Positions 49,529-61,237 of a DNA stretch of 64,000 bases are shown one piece after another. Every line of letters starts with the position of its first letter. Within the stretch, counting starts at the first letter, position 1. This DNA is from Streptomyces sp. 2131.1 (GTDB lineage Bacteria > Actinomycetota > Actinomycetes > Streptomycetales > Streptomycetaceae), in contig NZ_FNSY01000001.1 of the NCBI RefSeq assembly GCF_900105515.1, positions 2,976,001-3,040,000 of the forward strand, read 5' to 3'. A program made the position numbers and the translations under genes. The notes below the pieces were generated by a model. The model was not told the DNA's origin. It worked only from the letters and a program-made list of their open reading frames with translations, and did not search any database.

Positions 49529-52369
49529 CTAGGGCGCGCCCTCCGCCAGTCCCTCCGCCAGCAGCTCCGCCAGGTGCCGGGCCCGTACGCCGCCCAGCTG
49601 GGCCAGCTGGGTGCGGCAGGAGAAGCCGTCGGCCAGGATCTCCGTGCCGGGGGCCGCGTCCCGGACCGCCGGGAGCAGCTGGTCCCCCGCGCAGGCCACC
49701 GAGACGTCCCAGTGGCCCCGCTCGTAGCCGAAGTTCCCGGCCAGCCCGCAGCAGCCGCCCGCCAGCTCACCGGTCAGGCCCGCCCGTTCGCGCAGCCGGC
49801 GCTCCGCCGCGTCGCCGAGGACCGCGTGCTGGTGGCAGTGGGTCTGGCCGGCGACCGGGCGGTCCAGGCGCGGGGGCGCCCAGTCGGGGGCGTACGCCTC
49901 CAGGTACTGGGCGAGGGTGTGGACGGAGGCGGCGAGGCGGGCGGCGCGCGGGTCGTCCGGGAGGAGCTCGGGCAGGTCGGTGCGCAGGGTCGCCGCGCAG
50001 CTCGGCTCCAGCACGACCACCGGGTCGCCCGGCGCGCCGCCCAGCCGGTCCAGCGTGCGTCGCATCACCCCGCGCGCCCGGTCGAGCTGTCCGGTGGAGA
50101 CGTACGTGAGGCCGCAGCACAGCCCCCGCCCGGCGGGGAGCACCTGGCGGCCCGCCGCCTCCAGCACCGTCACCGCCGCCCGCCCCACCTCGGGCGTCAG
50201 GTACTCGGTGAAGGTGTCGGGCCACAGGAGGGCCGGCCCCTCGCCGGAGAGCGGCCGGGCGCCGCGGTGCCGGTCGAACCACCGCGTGAACGTCTCCCGC
50301 GCCAGCGGCGGAATCCCGCGTTCCGGTGCGATGCCCGCCAGCCGCTTGGCGAGGGCGGCGAGCGGGCGGACCCGGGCGAGGGCGTTCAGCGGGCCCGCGA
50401 GGGGCGCGGCGAGGCGGAGCCACAGCGGCAGCCGGCCCAGCGCGTAGTGGGAGGCGGGGCGCGGCCGCCGGCGGTAGTGGTGGTGCAGGAACTCCGCCTT
50501 GTACGTGGCCATGTCGACGCCCACCGGGCAGTCGCTGCGGCAGCCCTTGCAGGACAGGCACAGGTCGAGCGCGTCCCGTACCTCCGTGGAGCGCCAGCCG
50601 TCCGTGATCAGGCCGCCCGCGTCCCCGGCGAGCATCTCGTGCAGCAGCCGGGCCCGGCCGCGCGTGGAGTGGGCCTCCTCGCCGGTCGCCCGGAAGGAGG
50701 GGCACATCACGGACGGTCCTGCGGCCTTCTCCGTACGGCACTTGGCGACGCCGACGCAGCGGCGGACGGCGGCGGAGAAGTCGCCGCCGTCGTGCGGGTA
50801 GCCGAAGGCCACGTCGACGGGTTCGCGGGGCAGGACGTCGAAGCGGAGGTTCTCGTCGAGGCGGGCCGGGCGGGCGAGGATGCCCGGGTTCATGGCGCCG
50901 TCGGGGTCCCAGAGGTCCTTGTAGCGGGTGAAGAGCGCGACGAGTTCGTCCCCGTACATCTTCGGGAGCAGTTCGGCGCGGGCCTGGCCGTCGCCGTGCT
51001 CGCCGGAGAGCGAGCCGCCGTGCGCGACGACGAGCGCGGCCAGGTCCTCGGAGAAGCGGCGGAAGCGGGCGACGCCGTCGCCGGTCAGCAGGTCGAAGTC
51101 GATCCGGACGTGGATGCAGCCGTCGCCGAAGTGCCCGTACGGGGTGCCGCGCAGCCCGTGCTCGGCGAGCAGGGCGCGGAAGTCGCGGAGGTAGCCGCCG
51201 AGCCGGGCGGGCGGCACCGCGCAGTCCTCCCAGCCGGGCCACGCCTCACCGCCGCCCGGCATCCGGGTCGCCGTGCCGGCCGCGTCCTCGCGGATGCGCC
51301 ACAGGGCCCGCTGCCCGGCCGGGTCGGTGACGACGGCGGTGTCCACGGCGTCGGCGGACGCGGCCCGCACGAGGCGTTCGGCGTGCGCCCGGGCCTCCGC
51401 CGGGGTGGCCCCGCCCGTCTCGGCGAACAGCCAGGCCGCGCCGCGCGGCAGCCCGGCCGGTTCGCGTACGAGGTCGGCGGCCATGCCCTCCACGGTCAGC
51501 GGGTGGTACGGCAGCAGGCCGGGGGCCGCGTCGGCGGCGGCGGACTCGTCGGCGTATCCGAGGACGGCGAGGGCGCGGGCGGCGGGCACCTCGACGAGCC
51601 GCACGGTCGCCTCCGTGATCACGCCGAGGGTGCCCTCGCTGCCGCAGAACGCGCGCACGGGGTCGGGGCCGTTCTCGGGCAGCAGGGCGTCCAGCGCGTA
51701 GCCGGAGATGCGGCGCGGGAGGGCGGGGAAGCCGGTACGCAGGAGGGCGAGGTGGCCGGCGGCCAGGTCGCGGACGCCGGGCGGGCCGGGTGCGCCGGGC
51801 TCCAGGCGCAGGGTGTCGCCGCCGTAGCGGGCGACGGTCAGGGCGTGGACGTTGTCGGCAGTGGTGCCCCAGGCGACGGAGTGGGAGCCGCAGGAGTTGT
51901 TGCCGATCATGCCGCCGAGGGTGCAGCGGCTGTGGGTGGAGGGGTCGGGGCCGAAGGTGAGGCCGTGCGGGGCGGCGGCCGCCCGGAGGTCGTCGAGGAC
52001 GAGTCCGGGCTGCACGACGGCCGTGCGGGAGGCGGGGTCGAGTGCGAGGACGGACCGCAGGTGGCGGGTGAGGTCGAGCACGACGCCGGTGCCGGTGGCC
52101 TGCCCGGCGATGGACGTACCGCCGCCGCGCGGCACGACGGGCACCCCGTGCGCGCGGCACACGGCGAGCGCGGCGGTGATGTCGGCGGCGTCGCGCGGGG
52201 CGACGACGGCGAGCGGCACCCGCCGGTAGTTGGACGCGTCCATCGTCGTCAGCGCCCGTGCGGTGGCGTCGGACGCCACCTCGCCGCGCACGGCCGCCCG
52301 CAGGTCGCGGACCAGGGCGGCGGGGGCGGTGGACGCGCTGCTGCCGCTCTGGGCGGTGCCGGATGCCAT
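49529..52369 (-). CDS. FAD-binding and Fe-S-binding oxidoreductase (Dld/GlcD-GlcF fusion type)
   Basis: A 946-aa fusion. The N half (about 1-500) is a vanillyl-alcohol-oxidase-type FAD domain: VPVVPRGGGTSIAGQATGTG, THSRCTLGGMIGNNSCGSHS, then a GlcD-like cap. The C half is GlpC/GlcF-like: a 4Fe-4S motif CLSCKGCRSDCPVG near residue 600, another cysteine set around CVGVAKCR, and two CCG repeats, RGLCCGLTYVS and GGCCGLAGNFG, as in heterodisulfide-reductase-like subunits. It probably oxidises a 2-hydroxy acid such as D-lactate or glycolate and passes electrons to quinone. Start ATG 52369. Confidence 0.93.
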   Translation of the reverse strand: MASGTAQSGSSASTAPAALVRDLRAAVRGEVASDATARALTTMDASNYRRVPLAVVAPRDAADITAALAVCRAHGVPVVPRGGGTSIAGQATGTGVVLDLTRHLRSVLALDPASRTAVVQPGLVLDDLRAAAAPHGLTFGPDPSTHSRCTLGGMIGNNSCGSHSVAWGTTADNVHALTVARYGGDTLRLEPGAPGPPGVRDLAAGHLALLRTGFPALPRRISGYALDALLPENGPDPVRAFCGSEGTLGVITEATVRLVEVPAARALAVLGYADESAAADAAPGLLPYHPLTVEGMAADLVREPAGLPRGAAWLFAETGGATPAEARAHAERLVRAASADAVDTAVVTDPAGQRALWRIREDAAGTATRMPGGGEAWPGWEDCAVPPARLGGYLRDFRALLAEHGLRGTPYGHFGDGCIHVRIDFDLLTGDGVARFRRFSEDLAALVVAHGGSLSGEHGDGQARAELLPKMYGDELVALFTRYKDLWDPDGAMNPGILARPARLDENLRFDVLPREPVDVAFGYPHDGGDFSAAVRRCVGVAKCRTEKAAGPSVMCPSFRATGEEAHSTRGRARLLHEMLAGDAGGLITDGWRSTEVRDALDLCLSCKGCRSDCPVGVDMATYKAEFLHHHYRRRPRPASHYALGRLPLWLRLAAPLAGPLNALARVRPLAALAKRLAGIAPERGIPPLARETFTRWFDRHRGARPLSGEGPALLWPDTFTEYLTPEVGRAAVTVLEAAGRQVLPAGRGLCCGLTYVSTGQLDRARGVMRRTLDRLGGAPGDPVVVLEPSCAATLRTDLPELLPDDPRAARLAASVHTLAQYLEAYAPDWAPPRLDRPVAGQTHCHQHAVLGDAAERRLRERAGLTGELAGGCCGLAGNFGYERGHWDVSVACAGDQLLPAVRDAAPGTEILADGFSCRTQLAQLGGVRARHLAELLAEGLAEGAP

Positions 52370-52614
52370 CGGTCCAGGATGCCGCCGAAGATCGCCGCAC
52401 GCCGGTCAACACGACATTATTCAGTCGTAAATTGACAGGTTGAAAACACAAACAGAACAGAGGCCACCACAAGTTCTTCCCAAAGGGATCGTCAATTCTC
52501 ATATAGTGACGGGGACTTACCTGGGAACCTCCTGTTCCAGTTGTCACGCTTGTCTCCCGTGTCACCCTCGCCCGAATCGCCCCGTCCGCCGCCGTCCGCC
52601 CCAAGGACTCCGCT
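52370..52614. promoter_or_regulatory. Divergent promoter region before the conservon (245 bp)
   Basis: The AT-richest stretch of the window. TATAGT (52502-52507) is a near-consensus -10 for the rightward conservon; no good -35 is seen at 17-18 bp. A leader hairpin, CTGGGAAC with GTTCCAG (52521-52540), lies downstream of it. TTGACA at about 52432 is isolated. The leftward dehydrogenase promoter must also be here. Confidence 0.5.
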
Positions 52615-54081
52615 TTGCGCCCCTCAACCCGGCCGACCGCACTGGCCCTCCTGGTCACGGTGGCCCTCACCGCACCTCTGTGCGCGTGGGCGACCCTCGC
52701 CGCTCCCGAATCGGCAAGGACCGCGGTGGCCTGGGGCTCCGGCGCCGCCGCCCTGCTGCTCGCCACCGCCGTCGCCACGGCCGTCCACGCCCGCGCCACC
52801 GTGCGCCGGCTCCGCGATGCGCACGCCGCCGAGAGCGGGCGGTTCACCGCGGAGGTCTCCCGCCTGGTGTCCGCCTCCGCCGCCGACGCCCAGCGGTTCA
52901 CCGCCGAGAGCGCCCGCGTGAAGGCCGCCGCCGCGGCCGAGGCCGCGAAGGCCAAGGAGGAGGCCGAGGCCGGGACCGCCCGCCTCACCGCCGAGAACGC
53001 CCGGCTGAAGGTCCGCGCCTCGCGCGCCGAGACCGAGCGCTCCGCCGCCCTCACCGCCTGTGCCAACGCGGCCGGCCGGATGCAGGCCCTGGCCACGAGC
53101 ATGCTCGCCGACCTGCGCGAGATGGAGCACCGGCACACCTCCGAGGACGTCCTCGCCGACCTCCTCCACCTGGACCACCGCACCGCCCAGGCCGGCCGCC
53201 TCGCCGACTCCATCGCCGTGCTCACCGGCGCCCGCTCCGGCCGGCGCTGGGCCAAGCCCATCGTCATGGAGTCCGTGCTGCGCGGCGCGATGGGCCGGAT
53301 CAGCGGCTACCAGCGCGTCCGGCTCCACTCCACCAGCGACGTCGCCGTCGCGGGCCACGCCGCCGAGGGCGTCATGCACGCCCTCGCCGAACTCCTCGAC
53401 AACGCGGCGAACTTCTCGCCGCCCACCGCCGAGGTCCACGTGTACGTGGAGGAGGTCCCGGCCGGGATCGTCGTCACCGTCGAGGACAGCGGCCTCGTCA
53501 TGAGCGAGGTGCAGCAGCGCCGGGCGGAGCGCGCGGTCGCCGCCGAGGACGCCGACCTCACCGGCCTGTCCGGCACCCGGCTCGGGCTCGCCGTCGTCGG
53601 CCGGCTGGCCCGCAAGCACGGGCTGACCGTCTCCTTCCGGCCCTCCGCGCGCGGCGGCACGGGCGCCCTGATCATGCTCCCGCAGGAGATCATCACCCGC
53701 ACCCCGGCCCGCACCGCCCCGGACACCACGCCCGACGAGCCGGAGCCCCAGCACACCTCGGTCGCCGAACCGGCGGACCAGAGCGCCCCGGCCGGCCGGC
53801 CCGCCGCCCCCGAGCCCATGCGCTCCGACTCCGCGTCGGACACCACCGGCAGCCTCCCGAAGTTCGGCGACAGCGGCCTGCCCAGGCGTTCGCGCGGCCG
53901 CACCCTCGCCGCCGCCGAGGCCAGGGCACGGTCCACCGCCGAAGCCGCACGCGACACCGACGCCGCGTCGGACAGCTCTCCCGACACCGCATCCGACCCC
54001 AAGGCCCGTGCGGCCCGCTTCAGCAGCTTCCGCAACGCCGTACGGCCCGACTCCCCACACCCGGAAGGCAACTCCCGATGA
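52615..54081 (+). CDS. cvnA: Conservon sensor kinase-like protein CvnA
   Basis: A 488-aa membrane sensor. Two N-terminal hydrophobic segments (ALALLVTVALTAPLCAWATL, AVAWGSGAAALLLATAVATA) precede a coiled coil (about 65-150, rich in AExARxKAAA). A helical dimerisation region (DLLHLDHRTAQAGRLADSIA) leads to a GHKL ATPase domain with N-box LAELLDNAANFSPP and G boxes VEDSGLVMSE and TRLGLAVVGRLARKHG. The C-terminal 130 residues are disordered. TTG 52615 has AAGGA 9 nt upstream. It is the first of six overlapping genes. Confidence 0.93.
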   Translation: MRPSTRPTALALLVTVALTAPLCAWATLAAPESARTAVAWGSGAAALLLATAVATAVHARATVRRLRDAHAAESGRFTAEVSRLVSASAADAQRFTAESARVKAAAAAEAAKAKEEAEAGTARLTAENARLKVRASRAETERSAALTACANAAGRMQALATSMLADLREMEHRHTSEDVLADLLHLDHRTAQAGRLADSIAVLTGARSGRRWAKPIVMESVLRGAMGRISGYQRVRLHSTSDVAVAGHAAEGVMHALAELLDNAANFSPPTAEVHVYVEEVPAGIVVTVEDSGLVMSEVQQRRAERAVAAEDADLTGLSGTRLGLAVVGRLARKHGLTVSFRPSARGGTGALIMLPQEIITRTPARTAPDTTPDEPEPQHTSVAEPADQSAPAGRPAAPEPMRSDSASDTTGSLPKFGDSGLPRRSRGRTLAAAEARARSTAEAARDTDAASDSSPDTASDPKARAARFSSFRNAVRPDSPHPEGNSR

Positions 54082-54509
54082 CCGCGACCACCGACGAGAA
54101 GCTCAACTGGCTGCTGGAGGGGCTCCTCGAACGGACCCCCGGCGCCCGTCACGCCCTCGTGCTGTCCAGGGACGGCCTCAAGCTGTGCCGCACCCCCGAG
54201 CTCTCCGTCGACCAGGCGGACCAGCTGGCCGCGATCTCCGCCGGCATCCAGAGCCTGTCCCACGGCGCGTCCGTGGAGTTCGGCAACGGAACCGGCGGTG
54301 TCCGCTCCGCCATGGCCGAGTTCTACGGCGGCATCCTGTTCATCGTCGAGGCGGGCGCGGGCGCCCACCTCGCGGTCGTCGCCGCCGAGAGCGCGGACGT
54401 GGGCCTCGTCGGCCACAACATGAGCGAGCTCGTCGAACAGCTCGGCGAGCACCTGGTGGCCCCGCCCCGCGAACCGGCGGAGGCGGCCGCCGGGGGCACG
54501 GCAGTATGA
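54078..54509 (+). CDS. cvnB: Conservon roadblock/LC7 protein CvnB
   Basis: A 143-aa roadblock/MglB-like protein: KLNWLLEGLLERTPGARHAL, VLSRDGLKLCRTPELSVDQA, GHNMSELVEQLGEHL. It regulates the small GTPase CvnD in a complex with CvnA and CvnC at the membrane. ATGA overlaps the cvnA stop (54078-54081), and the next start overlaps its own stop, so all three are translationally coupled. Confidence 0.93.
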   Translation: MTATTDEKLNWLLEGLLERTPGARHALVLSRDGLKLCRTPELSVDQADQLAAISAGIQSLSHGASVEFGNGTGGVRSAMAEFYGGILFIVEAGAGAHLAVVAAESADVGLVGHNMSELVEQLGEHLVAPPREPAEAAAGGTAV

Positions 54510-54871
54510 CGCCGCGCCCCCGCCCCGGCAGGGACGACGACCCCGACCGGCTCTACACCCTCACAGGTGGCCGCACCCGGTCCGACTCCGCCGCCTTCGA
54601 CCTGGTCACGCTGGTGGTCTCCGAGTGCGAGCCGTCCGTCGGCATGCAGTCGGAGCACGTGGCGATCCTGCGGATGTGCGAACGGCCCACCGCCGTCGTC
54701 GAGATCGCCGCCACCCTGGACCTGCCCGTCAGCATCGTGCGCATCCTGCTCTGCGACCTGCTCGACACCGGCCGGATCAGCGCCCGCCACCCGCGTACCG
54801 CACGTGTATCGGACCGGCTTCCGGCCCCCGACATCCTGGAACAGGTGCTCGTTGGACTCCGCAACCTCTGA
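54506..54871 (+). CDS. cvnC: Conservon DUF742 protein CvnC
   Basis: A 121-aa protein with the DUF742 pattern: DPDRLYTLTGGRTRSDSAAF, ASPILRMCERP-like ILRMCERPTAVVEIAATLDL, VRILLCDLLDTGRISARHP and EQVLVGLRNL. In this family the winged-helix-like fold bridges CvnB and CvnD. ATG 54506 overlaps the cvnB stop. Confidence 0.92.
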   Translation: MTPRPRPGRDDDPDRLYTLTGGRTRSDSAAFDLVTLVVSECEPSVGMQSEHVAILRMCERPTAVVEIAATLDLPVSIVRILLCDLLDTGRISARHPRTARVSDRLPAPDILEQVLVGLRNL

Positions 54872-55499
54872 CCGTGCCGCCCTGCAGGCCACGGCCGACA
54901 ACGGACTGAAGATAGTCGTCGTCGGCGGCTTCGGGGTCGGCAAGACCACCATGGTCCGATCCGTGAGCGAGATCCGTCCGCTCAACACGGAGGAGACGAT
55001 GACCCGCGCGGGCGAGGCGGTCGACCGCCTCGACGGCGTGCGGTCCAAGAACTCCACCACGGTCGCCTTCGACTTCGGGCGGATCAGCCTCGACGAACGC
55101 TCGGTGCTGTACCTGTTCGGCGCGCCCGGCCAGGAGCGCTTCTGGTTCCTGTGGGACCGGCTGTTCTCCGGCACCCTGGGCGCCGTCGTCCTCGTCGACA
55201 CCCGCCGGCTCGCCGACTCCTGGTACGCCATCGACCGGCTGGAGCACCACGGCACGCCGTTCATCGTCGCCTGCAACGACTTCGGCGGCCCGCTCCACAC
55301 CGAGCAGCAGATCCGGGAGGCGCTCGACATCTCCGCGGACGTCCCGCTCGTGGAGTGCGACGCGCGCGACCGGTCCTCCAGCAAATACGTGCTGATCACC
55401 CTGGTCGAGCACCTGCACCGCCTGTCGGCAGCCCGTACGGAGGACGCCCCCGCGCCCGCCGGAGGCGCCCCCGCCCTGACCCCGGAGCCCACCCCGTGA
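54852..55499 (+). CDS. cvnD: Conservon Ras-like GTPase CvnD
   Basis: A 215-aa small GTPase. G1 VVVGGFGVGKTTMVRS (about 20-33), G2 near TEETMTRAGEAVDR, G3 LFGAPGQERFWFLWDR, and a G4-like VACNDFGG, which is NxxG rather than NKxD. TTG 54852 overlaps the cvnC 3' end by 20 bp in a different frame, with GGAACAGG upstream. The cognate exchange/activating role of CvnB is inferred from MglA-MglB. Confidence 0.92.
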   Translation: MDSATSDRAALQATADNGLKIVVVGGFGVGKTTMVRSVSEIRPLNTEETMTRAGEAVDRLDGVRSKNSTTVAFDFGRISLDERSVLYLFGAPGQERFWFLWDRLFSGTLGAVVLVDTRRLADSWYAIDRLEHHGTPFIVACNDFGGPLHTEQQIREALDISADVPLVECDARDRSSSKYVLITLVEHLHRLSAARTEDAPAPAGGAPALTPEPTP

Positions 55500-56730
55500 C
55501 CCAGTGCCCCCACGCGGCGGGCGGTTCCGTACCGCTGTCCGGCCCCCGGTTCCAGACCGAACCGGCGCAGCTGTACCGGGAGATCCGGCGCGACCACGGC
55601 GCCGTGGCACCCGTCGTCCTGGACGGCGGCCTGCCCGCCTGGCTGGTCCTCGACTACCGCGAACTGCACCAGGTCACCAGCGACCCCCTGCTGTTCAGCC
55701 GCGACTCGGACCTCTGGAACCAGTGGGAGAACGTCCCCGCCGACTGGCCCCTGCTGCCCATGATCGGCCGGAAGCAGCCGTCGATCCTCTACACCGTCGG
55801 CCCCCGGCACGCCGAGCGCGCCGCGATGATCGGGAACGCCCTGGAGGCGATCGACCCGTTCGCCCTCAGGCGCTTCGCCGAGGAGTTCGCCGACGAACTG
55901 ATCGACCGGTTCTGCTCCAAGGGCTCGACCGACATCATCGCCGACTACGCCATGCTGCTCCCGGCCCGCGTACTGGCCAGGATGTACGGCGTGAGCGACG
56001 AGGACGGCGACGCGCTCGTCGGCTCCATCAACGACATGATCGACGGCCGGGAACGCGCCCTGGCCGGTCAGCAGCACCTCGGCGCGACGATGCTGAAGCT
56101 GCTGGCGGACAAGCACGCCGAGCCGGGCGACGACGTCGCGACCAGGATGCTGGCCGACCCCGGCGGCTTCACGGACGAGGAGGTCATGCAGGACCTCATG
56201 GTCATGATGGCGGCGGGGCACCAGCCGACCGCGGACTGGATGGGCAACTCCCTGCGGCTGATGCTCACCGACGACCGCTTCGCCGCCTCGCTCTCCGGTG
56301 GTCGGCACAGCGTCGCCGAGGCCATGAACGAGGTGCTGTGGGAGGACACCCCGACGCAGAACGTCGCCGGCCGCTGGGCCGCGCGCGACACGCACCTCGG
56401 GGGCCGCCACATCCGGGCGGGCGACCTGCTCCTCCTGGGCATCGCCGCCGCCAACTCCGACCCCCAGGTCCGCGTCGACGGCTCCGCCCTGACCGGCGGC
56501 AACAGCGCGTTCCTGTCCTTCGGCCACGGCGAGCACCGCTGCCCGTTCCCGGCCCAGGAGACCGCCGAGGTCATCGCCCGTACCGGCATCGAGGTACTGC
56601 TCGACCGGCTCCCGGACATCGACCTGGCCGTCGCCGCCGAGCGGCTCACCCGACGCCCCTCCCCCTGGCTGCGGGGACTGACCAACCTGCCCGTCGTCTT
56701 CACACCCACCCCCGCCATCGGAGGCCGGAC

Positions 56731-56734
<4 letters not shown>
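55496..56734 (+). CDS. Cytochrome P450 lacking the ExxR arginine (CYP157-like, conservon)
   Basis: A 412-aa P450. The I helix has AAGHQPT at 239-245 (normally AGxET). The K-helix reads E279-V-L-W282 instead of ExxR, so the canonical arginine is absent. The heme ligand Cys349 lies in FGHGEHRCPFPAQE, with Pro where Gly is usual. This is the pattern described for Streptomyces CYP157 enzymes, whose only invariant P450 residue is the cysteine. GTG 55496 overlaps the cvnD stop. It may be an electron-transfer partner or have an unusual substrate. Confidence 0.9.
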
Positions 56735-59152
<2,418 letters not shown>

Positions 59153-59165
59153 CCCGTACGCGTCC

Positions 59166-59198
59166 GAGGGCCCCGCACACCCGGTGTGCGGGGCCCTC
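59166..59198. terminator. Terminator hairpin after serC
   Basis: A 15-bp perfect stem (GAGGGCCCCGCACAC) with only a 3-nt loop, directly after the serC stop and before the convergent GNAT stop. Confidence 0.85.
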
Positions 59199-59207
59199 GC
59201 CGTACGC

Positions 59208-59708
59208 TCACCCCTCGCCCAGCCGCCACCGCTCCTCCCCGTCCTCCCACTCCCCGGTCCGCGTCAGGCCCGCCCCGGCCGCCACCGCCGCCGACGCGGC
59301 GTGTTCGGGGTGGATGTGGGCGACGACGGTCGTGACGCCCACCTCCCGCAGATGTCCGACCAGGCCCCGGGCCGCCTCTCCGGCATAGCCCCGTCCCTGC
59401 CACGGGACGCCCACCACCCAGGCGATCTCGGCGCGGTCGCCGCGCACGGTGGCCTGCGCGTACCCCACGAGGCCGTCACCGGCCCGCAGCACCCAGTTCC
59501 ACCACAGCTCGCCGGGGTCCGGCGACCCGGCGGTCTGCCGTGCGTACCGCGCCCGCAGGCCCTCCGGGGACTCCGGGGCGCCCCCGGTGAAGGTGTGCAG
59601 CGCGGGGTCGGCCAGGACGGCGGCCATCTCGTCCGCGTACTCCACCCGCAGCGGCAGGGCGTCGAGACGGGGGGTGGCGAAGGGCTCGGGGCGGCGGTCG
59701 GTCGTCAT
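59208..59708 (-). CDS. GNAT family N-acetyltransferase
   Basis: A 166-aa acetyltransferase of the RimJ/RimL type: ATPRLDALPLRVEYADEMAA, GDRAEIAWVVGVPWQGRGYA with the Q/R-x-x-G-x-A acetyl-CoA loop, and VVAHIHPEHAASAAVAAGAG. The substrate is unknown. ATG 59708 is near a divergent start at 59790. Confidence 0.85.
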   Translation of the reverse strand: MTTDRRPEPFATPRLDALPLRVEYADEMAAVLADPALHTFTGGAPESPEGLRARYARQTAGSPDPGELWWNWVLRAGDGLVGYAQATVRGDRAEIAWVVGVPWQGRGYAGEAARGLVGHLREVGVTTVVAHIHPEHAASAAVAAGAGLTRTGEWEDGEERWRLGEG

Positions 59709-59789
59709 GATCCGGGAACCTTACGCGAATCGCGGCCGTCCGTCCCCTGCCCGGATGAGCACGGCGCCGTACCGGCGGACCATGGAGGC

Positions 59790-60185
59790 ATGGATACGGT
59801 CCCGCAGCTCAAGCCCTTCGTGAAGCAGTACACCGTCCTGCTGAGCACGCGGCGGCAGGACGGGACGCACGCCGACACCCCGGTGCACATCGCGGTCGAG
59901 GGCGACCACGCCTACATCCGTACGTTCTCCTCGGCGTGGAAGGTGGAGCGGATGCGCAACCACCCGGTGGTGCGCCTCGGCCCGTGCACCGTGCGCGGCC
60001 GCCCGACGGGCCCGCAGATCGAGGCCCACGCCCGCCTCCTGCCGGCCGGTTCGAGGGAGAACACGCACGCGTCCCGGATGCTGTCCCGGAAGTACCCGGC
60101 GTCGCAGGGGGTGCTCGTCCCGCTGACGCACCGGCTGAAACGGGACCGGACGCTGCACTACGAGATCCGGCCGATGGAGTCCTGA
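59790..60185 (+). CDS. PPOX-class F420-dependent flavin oxidoreductase
   Basis: A 131-aa split-barrel protein of the deazaflavin (F420)-dependent PPOX family. It has LKPFVKQYTVLLSTRRQDGT, TPVHIAVEGDHAYIRTFSSA, WKVERMRNHPVVRLGPCTVR, RMLSRKYPASQGV. These enzymes reduce or bind F420 or FMN and act on a variety of metabolites. ATG 59790 lacks a well-spaced SD (GGAGG is only one base away), so leaderless or weak initiation is likely. It is convergent with the propeller protein. Confidence 0.85.
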   Translation: MDTVPQLKPFVKQYTVLLSTRRQDGTHADTPVHIAVEGDHAYIRTFSSAWKVERMRNHPVVRLGPCTVRGRPTGPQIEAHARLLPAGSRENTHASRMLSRKYPASQGVLVPLTHRLKRDRTLHYEIRPMES

Positions 60186-60189
60186 GCGC

Positions 60190-61179
60190 TCAGCCCTTGC
60201 GGCGCTTCCGGCCGAGGAAGAGCAGGAGGGCCAACGCGGCGAGCACGACGCCCCCGGTGAGCGTGGTGCCCTTCCCCGGTGCGCCGTCCCCGTCGGCGGT
60301 GTCCTTCGTCCCGCCCGCCCGGTGCGCGGCTCCTCCGCCGCCCCCGTCGCCGCTCTCCTTCAGGTCGATCCGCACGACACTGCTCCGCTCGCCCTCGGAG
60401 CCGTACATCAGGGCGGAGCCGTCCGCCGTGAACGTCACGGACTCGGACTGCGGCAGCAGCGGCGACTCGACGGCGTAGTCCTTGCCGAGGCGGCCGCCGG
60501 CGAAGGTGTAGCCGCGGGCGCTGAAGTAGGAGCGCAGGACCAGCTCCTTGCCATCCGGGGAGAAGGCGCCGTCGGTCACCCAGGGGACTTCCCCGACCCG
60601 CCGGAAGACGTTGTCGCCGCCGGTGGTGAGCTTCGCGGGACCCTCGTACAGGCCGCCGCCGTCCTCGTTCTTGGAGGCGATGTACACGCGCCCGGTCTTG
60701 GGGTGGACCATCAGCGCCTCCGCGTTGCGCGGCCCGTCGGCGTACTTCACGTCGAACTGGGTGGCCCGGACCGTCGCGTCCTTGAGCACCTTCGGCTCGG
60801 GGAAGCGGTAGATCCAGACGTGGTCCCAGCTGCCGTCGAGGTTGTCGCCGATGTCGCCGACGTACAGGTTGCCGTCGGGGCCGAGCGAGATGGCCTCTAC
60901 GTCGCGCGGCTGCCCGACGCCCTTCATGGTGATCCGCGCGACGGTCTTCCCCGTACGGGAGTCGACGGCGAACACGTAGGGGCCGTCGTCGCTGTCGTTG
61001 TGCGTCCAGTAGATCCCCGGGTGGGCGCGGCTGGCGGCGAGGCCGCTGGACTCGGTGATCCGGGGGTCCTCGATCGTGAAGCCCTGATCGGCCCCGTCGT
61101 CGGCGGCGAGCGCGGGGGCCGCGGCGAGGGCGAGGAGGACGGCGGCGCCGAGGCAGGACGTCAGTCGGTACGAACGCAT
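60190..61179 (-). CDS. Secreted, membrane-anchored beta-propeller-like protein
   Basis: A 329-aa surface protein. It has a signal peptide (LTSCLGAAVLLALAAAPALA), a repetitive beta-propeller-like body (DPRITESSGLAASRAHPGIY, VEAISLGPDGNLYVGDIGDN, EALMVHPKTGRVYIASKNED), and a C-terminal anchor GVVLAALALLLFLGRKRRKG. There is no LPxTG-like sortase motif. The SMP-30/esterase-like pattern (GDIGDN) could bind sugar or Ca2+. ATG 61179 is preferred over an upstream start. It is divergent from the SGNH gene. Confidence 0.8.
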   Translation of the reverse strand: MRSYRLTSCLGAAVLLALAAAPALAADDGADQGFTIEDPRITESSGLAASRAHPGIYWTHNDSDDGPYVFAVDSRTGKTVARITMKGVGQPRDVEAISLGPDGNLYVGDIGDNLDGSWDHVWIYRFPEPKVLKDATVRATQFDVKYADGPRNAEALMVHPKTGRVYIASKNEDGGGLYEGPAKLTTGGDNVFRRVGEVPWVTDGAFSPDGKELVLRSYFSARGYTFAGGRLGKDYAVESPLLPQSESVTFTADGSALMYGSEGERSSVVRIDLKESGDGGGGGAAHRAGGTKDTADGDGAPGKGTTLTGGVVLAALALLLFLGRKRRKG

Positions 61180-61237
61180 GGGACAAGTGTCCATCGTCAC
61201 CTACCGGCGCGTAGCCGGGATCCGCCATGATGGCGCC

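Noticed and set aside
49574..52435. A 953-codon rightward open frame opposite the FAD/Fe-S dehydrogenase
   Set aside because: The sequence is R/G/A/V/E-rich with no motif, and the leftward frame carries complete FAD and Fe-S motifs; it is a high-GC shadow.
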